Assembly: GCF_030247185.1 (NCBI RefSeq)
Contig: NC_080570.1
Coordinates: 164,088,882 to 164,152,881 of the forward strand
Source of the DNA: Malaya genurostris
Lineage: Eukaryota; Arthropoda; Insecta; Diptera; Culicidae
DNA: 64,000 bases
Reading direction: 5' to 3'
Below the pieces are notes generated by a model, which saw only the letters and a program-made list of their open reading frames with translations, did not search any database and was not told the DNA's origin. Shown piece after piece: positions 46,816-58,480 of this stretch (position 1 is the first letter of the stretch; each line of letters begins with the position of its first letter). The position numbers were made by a program, and so were the translations under genes.

Positions 46816-47034
46816 TTAAAAACAGCAACCACTCTTACCACCACGGCCACTAAGGAAGGTTGCACCTCCTCCTACTCCTCCTCCGACACCGGCAGCAGTC
46901 CCGATAATGGCAGCGGTGCTTCGACTGCTTCGTCTGCTGCTGTTACTGCTGTTGTTGTTGTTGTTGTTGCTATTACGGGACCGTCGCCGGCGTGGAATAA
47001 AAATCCGCCTGAACGACGCAACGATCGACCCTAA
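46816..47034 (-). other. In-frame open extension after the Rab40 stop codon (readthrough candidate)
   Basis: Directly after the TGA at 47035-47037 the same frame stays open for 72 codons to a TAA at 46816-46818. The extension is Arg/Ser-rich (IFIPRRRRSRNS), then a run of six Asn, then Gly-rich (GVGGGVGGGATFLSGRGGKS), ending GCCF. It would move the CVIS prenylation box away from the C terminus. Whether it is translated cannot be decided from sequence: an open frame of this length can occur by chance in GC-rich DNA (roughly 3% if codons were random). Confidence 0.4.
46934..46970. repeat. Trinucleotide microsatellite (GTT/GCT)n
   Basis: CTGCTGCTGTTACTGCTGTT followed by uninterrupted GTT repeats. 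On the minus strand in the Rab40 frame it reads as a short Asn/Ser run. Confidence 0.8.
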
Positions 47035-48886
47035 TCATGATATTACGCAGCTATTTCGCATGCTGCCACCCACACTGCTGATGGCGCTACTCCGGTGCAG
47101 CTTCAGGTGACCGGCGGGTGTTTTACATTTGAGGTTCTTTGCGTTGGACGCCGGTGCCGTGTTGTGATGCAGAACCGTGCTGAGACACTGGGACGACGTC
47201 AGAGCGTACGATTTCAGGTAGGACTTTACCGACGGGGGCAACGGAAGTGTATCGATGGCATACACGCTGGTCCGGCGAACGATTGTTCGACAGCAAAGCT
47301 CCTGAAGTGACAGAACCTTGTTCGAGCGCCAGATCCGCTCCATACCATTCCGATGGAGAGCCATTCGAGCTAGTTCGGAAAACGATTCTCGTATGTTGAA
47401 ATCGCAGAGCGGGGAAATCTCAAAACACGCCATCTTGTTACGGGAGGCGTACAATTCCGCTTGTTTGGCTGCTACTTGTCGTTTAAAGGCCAAATGCAAT
47501 CTATTTCCAACCAGCACTTTCGGGACGCCCGGAGCGTGTTCTTCGACCTCCTTCAACCAACGACTCAATCCATCGAAGCTCCATTTGTTGGTTATGTCGT
47601 ACACCAGAACGATACCCTGAGCTCCCCGCGAATAGGACCGGATAATGGTACAGAATCGACCTTGACCAGATGTGTCCCAGACTTGCAACTTCACTCGCTT
47701 TCCGTCTAGTAAAATTGTAGTGGTTTTATAAGCGGCTGCAATCGAAGAAGAAATCAAAACAAAAGTTATTAAACAAGAACCTTACCATGATTTTCAAGCA
47801 TAAAAATTTAATTCAAAATTGTGACGCATTTTATATTGCATCACAGTAGTCTCTGCCAAATTATTTGACATTCCTCAGATATGCAAATGAAAGGTAATCT
47901 TATGGCGTTTTCGTTTTTAATTTGCACTACACCGGTGCAGTGCTACACTGAGGCATGAATAAACCCTATGAAATTTGTCGACCCGTATCGGTCCGATCAT
48001 CGGCCCGATTATCGGACCGATTGAGCACGATATGAGGCCGATCGTAGCGCTTCCATCGGCCCGTCATCGGACAATTCTGCACCATTTGCATCAACCGCGT
48101 CGTCCTAAGAAAGCTTTATTTTTACATTATGTATCGCTAGAGAAACAGAGCGAAGGAATATCAAACAAGGCATTTTCAAGCCGACGTCTTCCCGATAGGG
48201 TGTGAAATAGTGTTAAACATTCTTTTGTTTCGATCATAGAGGCTTTAACCTTAAGGTCATTCGCCTCTTAGGGCCAGAAAAACTCTGGCCCTATGTTCGG
48301 AGTTGAAAATCCAACCCTGATATATCCCATCCTCTGTGTATAAGACATCCGCTCTCTGCTTTGGTATTTCTTCACTCTTTTGTTCTATCGATACACTATG
48401 TAAGCTTGAAACGCAGTCAAAAGCTTTCTTGCACGATGCGTCCGATGCTCGGATTTACTGGGAACGAACAAAAATGACGAAAACATAAACAGTAACCATT
48501 GACTACAATTAACGATTCCATTGCACAGAGCTACACCAAACTTTTGATGAGTGCTACACCAGTGGTATCGGTGCAGAAACAGTGTAGCACTGGTGTAGTG
48601 CAATTGGTAAAAACGAACGGTTTAGGTGCAGCTTTCGCTACACCGGTGTAGTGCAATTTAAAAACGAAAACGACATTAGTAACCCGAGTATACTGTATTG
48701 ATTGTAAAAAATTCTTTCCCAATAATCATAAGTGGTTCCAGTTTTACCGAACCGATACTCACTACTTCCACTGCAGAATGGGCTCTCCGACGAGCCATCG
48801 TCCAGTCCGGAAAGAATCTCATGCTTCCCAACGTCACTGTCGCCAACGAGCAGCACCTTCAGCAGATAGTCGTATTCTTTTGCCAT
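47035..48886 (-). CDS. Rab40: Rab40 small GTPase with SOCS box
   Basis: Two coding exons: 48763-48886 and 47035-47735, joined by a GTGAGT donor and TTGCAG acceptor (intron 47736-48762), predicted 274 residues. Rab40 proteins act as substrate receptors of Cullin5 ubiquitin ligases. GTPase motifs: GDSDVGKHE (15-23, with His where most GTPases have Ser/Thr after the P-loop Lys, an atypical P-loop), DTSGQGRF (62-69), GNRLHL (118-123, replacing NKxD). SOCS box about 182-222 with [20 protein letters not shown] and [11 protein letters not shown]. The C terminus is CVIS, a CaaX-type prenylation box. Start chosen at the ATG giving [20 protein letters not shown]; the upstream frame has no nearer ATG. 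The intron carries a MITE (47903-48675). Confidence 0.95.
47903..48675. mobile_element. MITE in the Rab40 intron, TTA target duplication
   Basis: 773 bp with long inverted ends: TGGCGTTTTCGTTTTTAA then TTTGCACTACACCGGTGCAG on the left, the complement of GCTACACCGGTGTAGTGCAA...AAAAACGAAAACGACA on the right. TTA lies on both sides (47900-47902, 48676-48678). GTGTAGCAC/GTGCTACAC motifs recur inside. Fits a PIF/Harbinger-type MITE. Confidence 0.75.
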
Positions 48887-49140
48887 CGCACCAATTGACA
48901 GTTCTGGTGTCCTACCGTGTTCCGCGTTCACTTGCTTGCCGTTCTGTTGCACAGAAGCTACCAGGAAACGAAACGATAGCGATAATCAAATGAACGAACG
49001 TGACAGTTGCATCATTTGCACCCGCTGTTACGTACCTTTGATAAGGCCTCCAGTCGGCCTCCCGTAGCCATAGAAACGGGTCCCTTATTCACTGTCCAGA
49101 ACGCTCCGAAGCACAATTCCGCCTTCGAATTTTACTGCAA
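48887..49140 (-). promoter_or_regulatory. Rab40 5' UTR and likely promoter
   Basis: On the minus strand a possible 5' UTR exon ends TATCAAAG before GTACGTAAC (donor at about 49036), and a pyrimidine-rich CGTTTCGTTTCCTGGTAG (ending about 48965) could be its acceptor. No ATG in frame lies between this and 48886. Inferred only. Confidence 0.35.
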
Positions 49141-49929
49141 AAAACAGTAATCATCAGTAATCAACACGAAACAAAAAATGAATGACAGAGGAAAAGGAAG
49201 AAAAGGTACGCTCTAAGCAAAAATTTAACTTTGTGAATAAATTAAAATGCAAGGTCACAAGAAGAGTTACGTTTGCTCGCTGCAAAGACTGCGACCGAAG
49301 AATGTCGGCTTTTCGATGAGTACTGCCGAACGACAAAATATAATGATCAAATAAAATAACAAACACACAAAGGCGAATTGATCGGACCGAAGCAGTTTAC
49401 CGTGTGGGACGGCGTGTGGGTGGGTGGTTAAGGGTTGGAAGGCGGCTCTTGTCATATACCTGTAGCGAAACCAAAAACCCGTTTTCCTGTTCTTCCTTAC
49501 TATGTGCGTGTGGTGAATAGATCAGTGTTCGACGAGACGATAGTTTGCGAAATAGTTTCAGATCCTAACAAGCTAGAGAAGCCGCCGAAATTTCGGCAAA
49601 TATCCTTCCGCTGTCAGTCACTAGACAAAATTTTCTGGCTTCGCAGGGGCACCTGCAGACACCACAAAATGATTGCTTTCACTTTTACCACTCGACTGAC
49701 AACTTCGAACTATTAGTTTTTGTAATAAAAAAAACTGTTTGTATGATTTGTGATAAGTTAAAACACACGTTCAGAGATAGAATACATAAAACAACTTTGA
49801 TTGAACTTTTGTTTCCGTCACTATGGCTCAAAACTTTCGAAGATTGATTGTTGAATGTTTTTTCCTCCTGCTGCAAGATCCGTTCGTTCTCGTATTGCGT
49901 TCTTCGCTTCACACCTTCCAAGAGACTCT
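49141..49929. other. Intergenic, no gene recognised
   Basis: The 49435-49716 plus-strand frame (93 codons) has no recognisable domain. No RNA gene seen. Confidence 0.45.
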
Positions 49930-49937
49930 CTTGACAG

Positions 49938-50623
49938 CAGGGATACCAGATATTTTCATAGAAAATCTGTATTCTTTGTATAAAAAATCTGTATTAATCT
50001 GTATTCAGTAATAAAATGAAATTCTTACAACAAAATGATGATAAAAGATGTTTTTCCAATAGATTGTGGTTGTAGGATGGTAAATGCGATTCCATATATT
50101 TATCTAGTTTGAAATTGATGACTTTATAACTTGACATGGAATTTCAACGCCCAATATGCAACGTCAAGTCGGTTCATACAACTCTCAGTTTGACAGTAAA
50201 GTTTCATGAAGCCATTACTTCCTTAAATAAAATACTGTCTCTGAGCGTATCTGAAAAATCATCTTTTCTGTTAGTTTTTCATTCATTTGGCTTCTCCAAT
50301 ATATGTTTTCACTCAGTCATTGAAAGAAATTGAATATCAGTTCAAATTGGTTTCAAATTATAATATAAATGGATTTTACAGATTTTCATATTAATTTGTG
50401 ATTTGTCCGTTGATTGATAGACTTTTATATCGTCACTGGAATCAAATACTAAAAGATAGCTCAGACAGAAAAGTTAAATTTGTTCTTTCTTACTTTTTGT
50501 GACATCTGTATAAATCTGAATAAAATTTAGAAAATCTGTATAAAATCTGTACTCTGTATTAAATCTGTATGCGTATGTATAAATCTGTATAATACAGATA
50601 AATCTGTATAAATGGCATCTCTG
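49938..50623. mobile_element. hAT MITE with 8-bp target duplication
   Basis: 686 bp with termini CAGGGATACC / GGCATCTCTG, flanked by perfect CTTGACAG repeats (49930-49937, 50624-50631). Both ends consist of reiterated AATCTGTAT motifs. This is the most complete copy of the family also seen at 671-785 and, more distantly, 80-374. No coding capacity. Confidence 0.88.
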
Positions 50624-50631
50624 CTTGACAG

Positions 50632-51664
50632 CTGTCCGTAATGGATTGTCAATATGAAACGTCAGGGTCAGTGGTATCACGATATACACGCTTAGATATA
50701 CTGACTCAAATAATACAAACCGCAGATACTCAACAAATTGAGTAATGAATCCGAAAGTTTGTACGAAGTTTGATCAGTGTCGCTGATCAGTAAACAAAAC
50801 ATTTGACGAATTTCAGTGATTGTTTCATTAATTTGATAACAACTTTTTTCAATTCACCAAGAGTCCAAAATACAAAATACCAATTTATAAAATATCAATG
50901 TTTTTAAAGAGCCACAACTATTATATTACCGTCTCAAACCTTTTACTTCATCTAATAAATTAATAAAATTAGCTTATAGAGCTGTCCTTTACAGTAGCCT
51001 TACATCCAAAAAGCCTATGGTCTTGGCGGATTACACACTGACAGCATCATGTATTCTGTTAACTGACTCATAAGATTTGCTTAGGAAATAGTTTTTGGAA
51101 TTGAAACCATTCCAGCTCAAACTGATCATCTCAACAACATGGTAGCCATCATTGCCGGCACATCAGGGAAGAATAGAGCATAAGGAGAAGAGAAAATGTC
51201 TATGGTTTACCTACTTTCCGGAAGGACGACGACTCATCATTCTCTTTCATTGATGTCACTGAGTTCACTAGGGACCCTTGCACGATCACTAAAAGTGTAA
51301 GGGTCGCTTTATCATTATTACTAGAAAATAATGTCATTTTTAATGAACTTGTAAAGGTAGTAATAAATAATTCTCCATACAAATTGGGAATATCATTACT
51401 TAGTCATCATTTAAAATGACATTCATAATCCTCATCCGCTACTAGTTCCATGTAGTCACCAATTTAACACACGGATTCAACAACGGTAATGATGAACAGT
51501 GTTCATTGGATTACATTCTCACTGAGAGAAAAATTGATGGTTCTAAAGTACATTTATGACCCATTTGTTGTTTGGCGATTTGAATTATGTTCTATATCAT
51601 CTATACATAAATACGATAGACTTTTATTACTCATTTTCAGATCGTACACACTAAGATTTAATTC
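50632..51664. other. Intergenic, no gene recognised
   Basis: AT-rich; short frames only. Confidence 0.5.
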
Positions 51665-52378
51665 ATTTGTTCGGTAATATTTTTGACGAGAACTTTCGGT
51701 AATCTATAGAAATGACAGATATTTTGGTATATAAGTTTGATTTTACAATAATTATGAAAAAAATTTTACCGGACGATCAGTTTTACGTAAATTTTCATTC
51801 CAGAATTATGTAAATATATATACAATTGATACGGTAAATCTGAATAGTTGCCGAGTACGGTAAAAATCATACTGTCCGTTTGGTAAAGTTATCTTCTAAC
51901 AACCGAACTTCTGTGAAAACTGATTGTCATGAAACTAACTGTCAAACAGTTAAATATTCAGTAAGCGTCTTTTTATTAATCAAACGAATTTTTTTTTTGA
52001 AGAATGGATCGAATGGATTGAGGTACAGGTGCTAAAGTTTTTAAAACTTTAGAGCCATTAAAAACTTTTTTTCTACTTATAGGCAGAAAATAATTTTGTA
52101 TCACTTGTCCACTTGCTGCCAACACAAATCGTTCAAGGGTAATTTCTGGTGGACTCGACGGATTGTGCAGTGTTTAGAAAGGCGCTCATAATTCCGGTCA
52201 GCCCGGACATTCGACACTTTTTAAATTTTTCGTGTAATCAAATCATTTTCTTCATTCGTTTTTGTGAATTTGTGTTGGTTTTTGAAATCCGAAAGTTACC
52301 GAACTGATTACCGTACGTTCAGCTGTCGATAATTCGATAAAAAAAATTACCGAATACTGCAAAATTTTCTAAGTTTGT
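51665..52378 (-). mobile_element. Non-autonomous element family G, copy 2 (TTCGGTAA-rich)
   Basis: The reverse complement starts TAGAAAATTTTGCAGTATTC and reads CAGCTGAACGTACGGTAATC soon after, matching 20998-21060; further in, TTTTACCGTACTCGGCAAC matches about 21528-21546. Multiple TTCGGTAA motifs lie near both ends. No open frame. Confidence 0.55.
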
Positions 52379-52635
52379 ATGCACAAGTTTTGAAGCAACA
52401 AAACAGAATTGATGAATAAATTTTCTTCGCAATATAAATAAATAATAATAAATTTTATGCTGATTCTTCACTATGCTTTATGAACCTAATGAAAAACAAT
52501 GTACTTGGCAGGAATATGCGCTTATAGTGGTTTTCAGAACGCTTTCGTGAAGTTAAAGTTTTATTGCAAGATTTATTATGCAGAATTGAAGACCGCTACA
52601 AGTATTTATTATTAATAAAAATGTTACTTGGGATA

Positions 52636-52789
52636 TCTCGGTTTCATTTTCAAAGGGCTGTAGATTTTACAATTCTGTTTGGAAATCGAAGGTTTCGGGT
52701 ATCATTTCATACAAAGAGTTGCACGATAAGAAATTATTCAAAGAGAAACTGTCACTTGCTCTTATGGCCATTTTAAATATCAACCGAGA
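52636..52789. mobile_element. MITE family D, copy 3 (internally deleted)
   Basis: 154 bp from TCTCGGTTTCATTTTC to AAATATCAACCGAGA, with the GGTTTCGGGTATCATTTCAT and GAGAAACTGTCACTTGCT blocks shared with 396-652. About 100 bp shorter than the other copies. Confidence 0.65.
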
Positions 52790-54155
52790 TATTTCTCTAG
52801 GTATTACTTTATACAGCACTCAAATAAAAATTCACGTTCAATTTACTTTAAAAATCACGTTAAACAGTTTCAAATGTCAAATTGAATATTTTACGTCCCG
52901 AAAACGTATGTTATGCGAGCATCCTCTTGAAATAATAGATAGTTTGTCCTCTAAAATGAATAGATATTAGATAGTTTGAAAACTCGCGAGAAATTTTTTA
53001 GTTAACATTTTTACTACGAAATAAACAAAATTACAATTTTGATTTTAATTAATATGTCAACTACACCGGTTTTGTCAACCTTACAAATCCACTCCCACGA
53101 TGTTATCGGTTGCTGGTTGCTTAACTTCTATGCTTTTTTTCAGAATTAAATGTTTTTTTTATGATAAGAATCCTATTAATTTAAATGAAAAACTGAGAAA
53201 ATCTTCATGTGACTTCAACCAATATTTACAATAACAATTCTCTGATCTCTAAATGTTATATGAACTGGTAGGTGAATGTGATATGAACACGACACTACAT
53301 TTTATTTATCAATCACGTAACTCTTACTGGATTGTGCATCAAACAGGTTCTAAATCATTATAATAAATTCATTTCAATCAACTGCTTAAAATCTCGGCCT
53401 ATAATTTCTTTCCAAAAGCGACGAAGACTCAGTAATTATTACTCTTCTCGAAATTGGAAATCTCGGAAAATAAAAAGTTTTGATATTTGCCAAGCACTCG
53501 TCTGTTCAAATCTCGGCAAAGTATTGCCGAGATTCGGGAAAAAATCTAAGTGATATGTTGCACAGATTTTAAAAACGGCACAGATTTCCGAAATCGATGA
53601 CAGACAGGCAGTGAGCTACTAAAAATCTTCAAATTGCTAGAGAAAACGCAGTGAAAACGTCCTATAGAGGGTTTGAAAGTGGTAAGACCACTTTCTTGTC
53701 ACCAAAATGATTCCGAACTGCTATGTTTTGCTATGAGTAGAATGCACAGACTAATTTTTTATTAGAACACAGATTTTAGAAAAAAAATGTCATTGCATCC
53801 TCACCTGCAGTACAGATCGAAAGATAATAATCACATCCATCATTCTTTGTGAAGAGGTTGGGAAGTCGAGAGTGTCATAATTAAGTAAATGTGCCCGACG
53901 AACGATCGAAACTTAGTTGTAGCCAGATATAAATAAACGACATGATAAAAAAAAGTAAATGCAATTTACATATAACATCTTTTCAAATGTTTGTCTTCAT
54001 GTCTACTCAATATTTGGTTTTCCACCCAATTTAATGCTGAATGCGTTTTGCTAACTTTTGGTTTATTTAATTGGAACTGAGCTGTTTTTCCAAAAAAGGA
54101 GAATTTTGCAATAGAAAAGAAATTGAGTTTCTCATTCCATTGTATAAATCACGCC
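52790..54155. other. Intergenic, no gene recognised
   Basis: AT-rich; no domain-bearing frame or RNA gene. Confidence 0.5.
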
Positions 54156-54373
54156 TTTTTTTGAGAACGGCCAATAAGCCATCCATCAACATTCATTTTG
54201 AAGAGTAATTTCGAATGACTCGGCACTCGCTGAGAGTAAGTCATAATAGTAAACGACAGAGAAAAATTTTCTCTTTCGTCTGGTGTTAAATTTAATACTC
54301 TATCTTTCATAGCTCGCTTGCAATTTCTTTCGAAAGTGGAAGTGACAGGTGGCTTATAGGCCGTTCTAAAAAA
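54156..54373. mobile_element. Probable MITE with GAACGGCC inverted ends
   Basis: Ends TTTGAGAACGGCCAATAAGC and (complement) TTTAGAACGGCCTATAAGCC bound about 218 bp. No clear target duplication. The open frame across it (92 codons, minus strand) is best explained as part of the repeat. Confidence 0.5.
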
Positions 54374-55199
54374 TGTTTTAAAAATAAACAGTTTAATCTT
54401 GAAATTTTGATTAAGTGAAAATCTCAATCTTTAGAACTATTTAATTGGTAGGAGAAAAGGGCTACACATATTTTTCATATTTTTATTGTTTCCAATTTTT
54501 TACTACTGGAAGTGGTATATGAAAGGATTGATTATTCTATTGATTTTAATAAAACAGGAACAGGAGAAAGGTGGAAAAATTTGCATACGTTTAAAAACTA
54601 ATCAAAATTCATCGAATCATCAAATATTGATAGGAAAATATATGATAATTCGTAAATAGGAATTAAAACCCAATTCAAAATATACATCGCAGTTTTTCAA
54701 TGATTTAAAATTAAGTAAAACATTACTTTTCCTGCTTTTCGCAGTTTTATTATCTCAAATAAAAATTGTCCCCCGTTAACCGTTAGTTGTCCTAATGCCA
54801 AAGTTGACCTAACAGTAAACTGTCGCTCCGTAACATTATTCAGCAGCTCTCTCACTTTTAATCGCAGCTAGCTTGATTGCTAATCCGTAAACGAAGATTT
54901 TCTTGACAGCAATCTTTGGAAGCCATCTTGGGTCAAGGGGGTCGATATAGCGCACGGTCACCCCGAACAAGCTACAAACACTAAACAAATGCGGACAGTT
55001 TTCTTGTACATACCTGCTGTATAATGACGTAAGTGTACCTCAACACAACCAAGCATTGTCTTTCGGTGCACAGTACCTGCAGTTACCCTGACGATTGACC
55101 TGATCAATTCTCTCCCGTCGCCGTCGTCAGCGAGAGAGATTTTGGATTGCAGAAGAAAGAAAACGACGACGATTTGTGAGCTGTACTGAACAGTCTGAA
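54374..55199. other. Intergenic, no gene recognised
   Basis: AT-rich on the left, GC content rises after about 54900 towards the kinase gene. Confidence 0.5.
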
Positions 55200-55853
55200 T
55201 ACTAGAGTGAGCACACGGCGAAGAAAGAAAAAACGCGAGTGTGGAGAGTGCGTGTGTGCTTTTCGAACGAAAATTTTCGGTTTTCCGTGGTGGAAAAGTG
55301 CAATTTTCCATCGTTCCCACTCGCGAAAAGTAATTCCGTTGTCGAGCACGGTGGCCACGTCGTCCGTTTCGGGAGTGCAATCGGGCCGGAAAGGGCGAGA
55401 ATTACGGATTTCGGTTCCGAACCTTCCTCCTCCCTCTCTGTCTCACTCACGCCAACGTAGTCAAGAAGCAGCAGCCAACGGTGCAAGCAAGCTAGCAAGT
55501 GTTGACCAGGAAGGAGGAGAAGGGCAGAAGTGCTCTGCCGTTTGAAGGTTTTTTTTTTCGTTTCGTTTTTTCTTCCTCTTAAGATTTTCTCTGCCCCGTC
55601 CTCGATTGCCTGACGGAGTTTCTGGTGAAAAAAAAATCGCTGAAACACGACAAGGGGAAGAAAATTTTTGATATTTTGTGCCTGAATGCAGTGAATACGC
55701 AAAAGAGGAAGAATTGAAAAGTTTTCGAAGCATTTTTGTGGTTTGTTTCGGTGGAGGATCCTCCGGATTAAAAAGGCCACCAAACAAAAATTGGTGCATC
55801 CTCTGTAAGAGAAGTAGTAAATAAACGTCGAGTTGGAAAAAAAGTGATTCAAA
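55200..55853 (+). promoter_or_regulatory. Probable 5' UTR / promoter of the casein kinase gene
   Basis: Higher GC and several GAGAGA/AGAAAG-rich tracts than the surrounding DNA. The sequence just before the start codon is GTGATTCAAAATGAACG, a good insect start context. The transcription start and any upstream intron cannot be fixed. Confidence 0.35.
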
Positions 55854-56677
55854 ATGAACGAGTTCATTGTGGCTGGAAAGTACCGGATCATTCGGAAAAT
55901 TGGATCCGGCTCATTCGGTGACATTTACCTCGGAATCAACATAACCAATGGAGAAGAAGTGGCACTCAAGATGGAAAGTCTGACAGCACGGCATCCACAG
56001 CTAATGTACGAATACAAGCTGTACAAGGTACTGATGGGTGGTATCGGTATTCCACACATCCGTTACTTTGGCCAAGAACGGAATTACAATGTGCTGGTGA
56101 TGGATTTACTAGGGCCCTCGCTGGAAGACTTGTTCAACTTCTGTAGTCGCCATTTCACGATCAAAACGGTACTCATGCTGGTCGATCAGATGATTGGTCG
56201 TCTAGAATTCCTCCATATGAAAAACTTCATCCACCGGGACATCAAACCGGACAACTTTCTGATGGGTATCGGTCGACACTGTAATAAACTGTTCATGATC
56301 GATTTCGGACTAGCGAAAAAGTATCGAGATTTCCGGTCGCGTGTTCACATCTTGTATCGGGAAGACAAAAACCTAACGGGTACGGCTCGTTACGCCTCGA
56401 TCAATGCCCACCTCGGAATCGAACAGAGTCGTCGGGACGACATGGAATCGCTCGGTTACGTGATGATGTACTTCAACCGGGGCTCGCTACCGTGGCAGGG
56501 ACTGAAGGCGACCAACAAGAAACAGAAGTATGAAAAGATCTCCGAGAAGAAGATGTCCACCCCGATCGAGCTGCTCTGCAAGGGTTTCCCGGCGGAGTTT
56601 GCGATGTATCTCAACTACTGTCGCAGTTTGCGGTTCGACGAAGGACCGGACTATATGTATCTGAGACAATTGTTTAG
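55854..56677 (+). CDS. CkIalpha-like: Casein kinase 1 alpha-like Ser/Thr kinase, 5' coding exon (partial gene)
   Basis: Encodes the first 274-275 residues of a CK1 kinase. Seen: glycine loop [11 protein letters not shown] (17-27), K39 in EVALK, catalytic loop HRDIKPDN (127-134, D129), DFG (150-152), the CK1-specific SIN (182-184) in place of APE, and KKQK near 222-225. Closest to CK1 alpha ([36 protein letters not shown]). It departs from the very conserved alpha sequence, for example [11 protein letters not shown] where alpha has Pro in place of Leu, so it is probably a paralog. At 56678 GTAAGT follows; read through, the frame meets TAA at once. The end LRQLF(R) is where the last lobe of CK1 continues (LFR...), so splicing is expected, but the next exon is not visible downstream. 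A truncated retrocopy is less likely, since a good donor is present. Confidence 0.85.
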
Positions 56678-58376
56678 GTAAGTACCCGATACGGAGCAGA
56701 TTGATCCATTTTATTAGGCCTACTTTTGTGGGAGCGCCACGATTTTTGTTTCTCTTATTTTTCAATGGTCCAGAATAAATTAGAATAAAATAATGTTTAT
56801 GAGAAATTTGGACAAGAATTTACAAATCTATCAATTTTTGATTGAGTCGAATCTAAAGTTTCTAAGCTCTTTGCGAACAAGTTGAGTATAATGACTTTGG
56901 AATACATTTATATCAAATGGTCTTTTGAACAATTTTTCCTGTGTGTGTTAGTTTGAGCCCCCACTGACTGGCAGTGGTTTACAGAAAAAAAAAGTTTCCA
57001 TGTGTTTTGTTTATACATGTAAATAACTTTAGTTCAGGACTCAGAAATGTGTTGATTCAATCGAATTCCAATGAACCATTTCGTATACAGAACGAATCTT
57101 GTTCCGATGTCACCGTTCCAACGACCAGCCCCGCCTGAAAGCAATGTTTGTATCAAATGGATTCAAACATTACAGACAAACTTTTGATCCCTTACAATGA
57201 AAAGATGGAAAGTCTGACTGCACGAATACAAGCAATCGCGTATTTAGTTTATGTTTTTCAGTTTTGTTTATACGATCAACATTTGCCGATCTTGCCAATA
57301 ATTCAGTTTTTTGAATAAAACAAGTGGACTAAATTGTGGATAAATTAATAATTTAAAATCATATTAAGGGGTTAATGAGTGATTACATACAAACCACTTC
57401 GCACCCTCTCATTCTACTGTTAACGCCTCACGGGGTGGCATGAGATAGGAATTTGTGGGCAGTTAACTATATCGGCTTCTCCATTTCTCGGTTTGCGCTA
57501 GACTAGCCTGCTCCAAAACATTTGAAGAACCTCAAAGTCCTTTCATTTCATATCTCAAAATTGATCATTGATTACCTCCAATATACCTGACGAGTCGGCA
57601 CATTTGTTGTTCAATCGTCCGGCTCGGACCAAACGCTGTATTGAGCCTCTCGGGGCATTGTTGAACTGTATCCAATGGAACTTCGGGTTTGTGTGTGCGT
57701 TTGTTCTATCTCAATCGATCTGCCCCGCTACAATGCGGTTTTTGCATCAAATGGATTCAAATATCACGGAGAATTCTTCTATGACTAAAATAAGCAATGT
57801 AATTTCCGATAAAAACAAATCGTAATCGTGAGTCTTATGGAACAGAAAAGCCATAGCCGGACGAACATTGGATCGAACCAGATACTTCTTCATACCCTGT
57901 TCAAACATGGATCGAACTTATGGTTCTACTTGCAATCTCAGAGGACAACAGCCATTGTTGAAAAACGCTAAAGCAGTTTCCTCCGTTACTGTTTGATGAA
58001 TCTTCAAGAAAAAAAAATCAGTTGGTTTAGAAATATGTTCCAAACAAACTGATATTTCTTTTTTGAATTTCCGCTCAACGACTGCGAAGAAAACTGCTTT
58101 TGCGTTTTGCAACAATAGTCGTATTTCTAAGATTGAAAATTGCCCATTAAATTTGCGAGTGTAACAAGAATGCTCATCTGATTTCTTGTTATAGCGCAAA
58201 GAAGGCTTGGATGATGCGAGTTCTGTTTCGAAAGTGGTTTGAATAATTTAGATGCCTAGAAGTTCTATTTTTGCTGCTGCTAGTTGAAGGCGACTGATCG
58301 CCACGACGTCCGAAAAGCGAAAGAGAGCATAACATGAGCGTTTGAGACTTTGCATCACGCAGAAGGTCTGTGGCTT
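56678..58376 (+). other. Probable intron of the casein kinase gene
   Basis: Starts with the donor GTAAGT. No frame encodes the missing CK1 C-terminal segment. Short related blocks containing ATCAAATGGATTCAAA occur near 57150 and 57748, about 600 bp apart. Confidence 0.45.
57202..57233 (+). repeat. Small scrap matching the kinase exon
   Basis: AAGATGGAAAGTCTGACTGC then ACGAATACAAGC repeats kinase codons around K39-K56 (55969-56019) with about 20 bp missing. Too short to code; a duplicated remnant or gene-conversion tract. Confidence 0.55.
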
Positions 58377-58480
58377 AGAGATGGGCAATTCGTTCGCAAA
58401 CGTTCCGAAAGAATTAGTTCTTTTGAATGAATGAATGAATGATCAATAGTTCTGTTTTGAGAAGGATAGTTCTCTTATGA
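58377..58480. mobile_element. hAT MITE end (TAGAGATGGGCAA)
   Basis: Begins TAGAGATGGGCAATTCGTTC, resembling the terminus of the element at 34580-35105, followed by an ATGA microsatellite (about 58424-58442). The other end was not found. Confidence 0.4.

Noticed and set aside
46907..47110. Plus-strand Leu-rich frame (67 codons)
   Set aside because: Produced by the GTT/GCT microsatellite read on the opposite strand to Rab40.
55202..55924. 240-codon minus-strand frame
   Set aside because: Antisense to the kinase 5' region; Phe/Ser/Leu-rich by composition, no domain.
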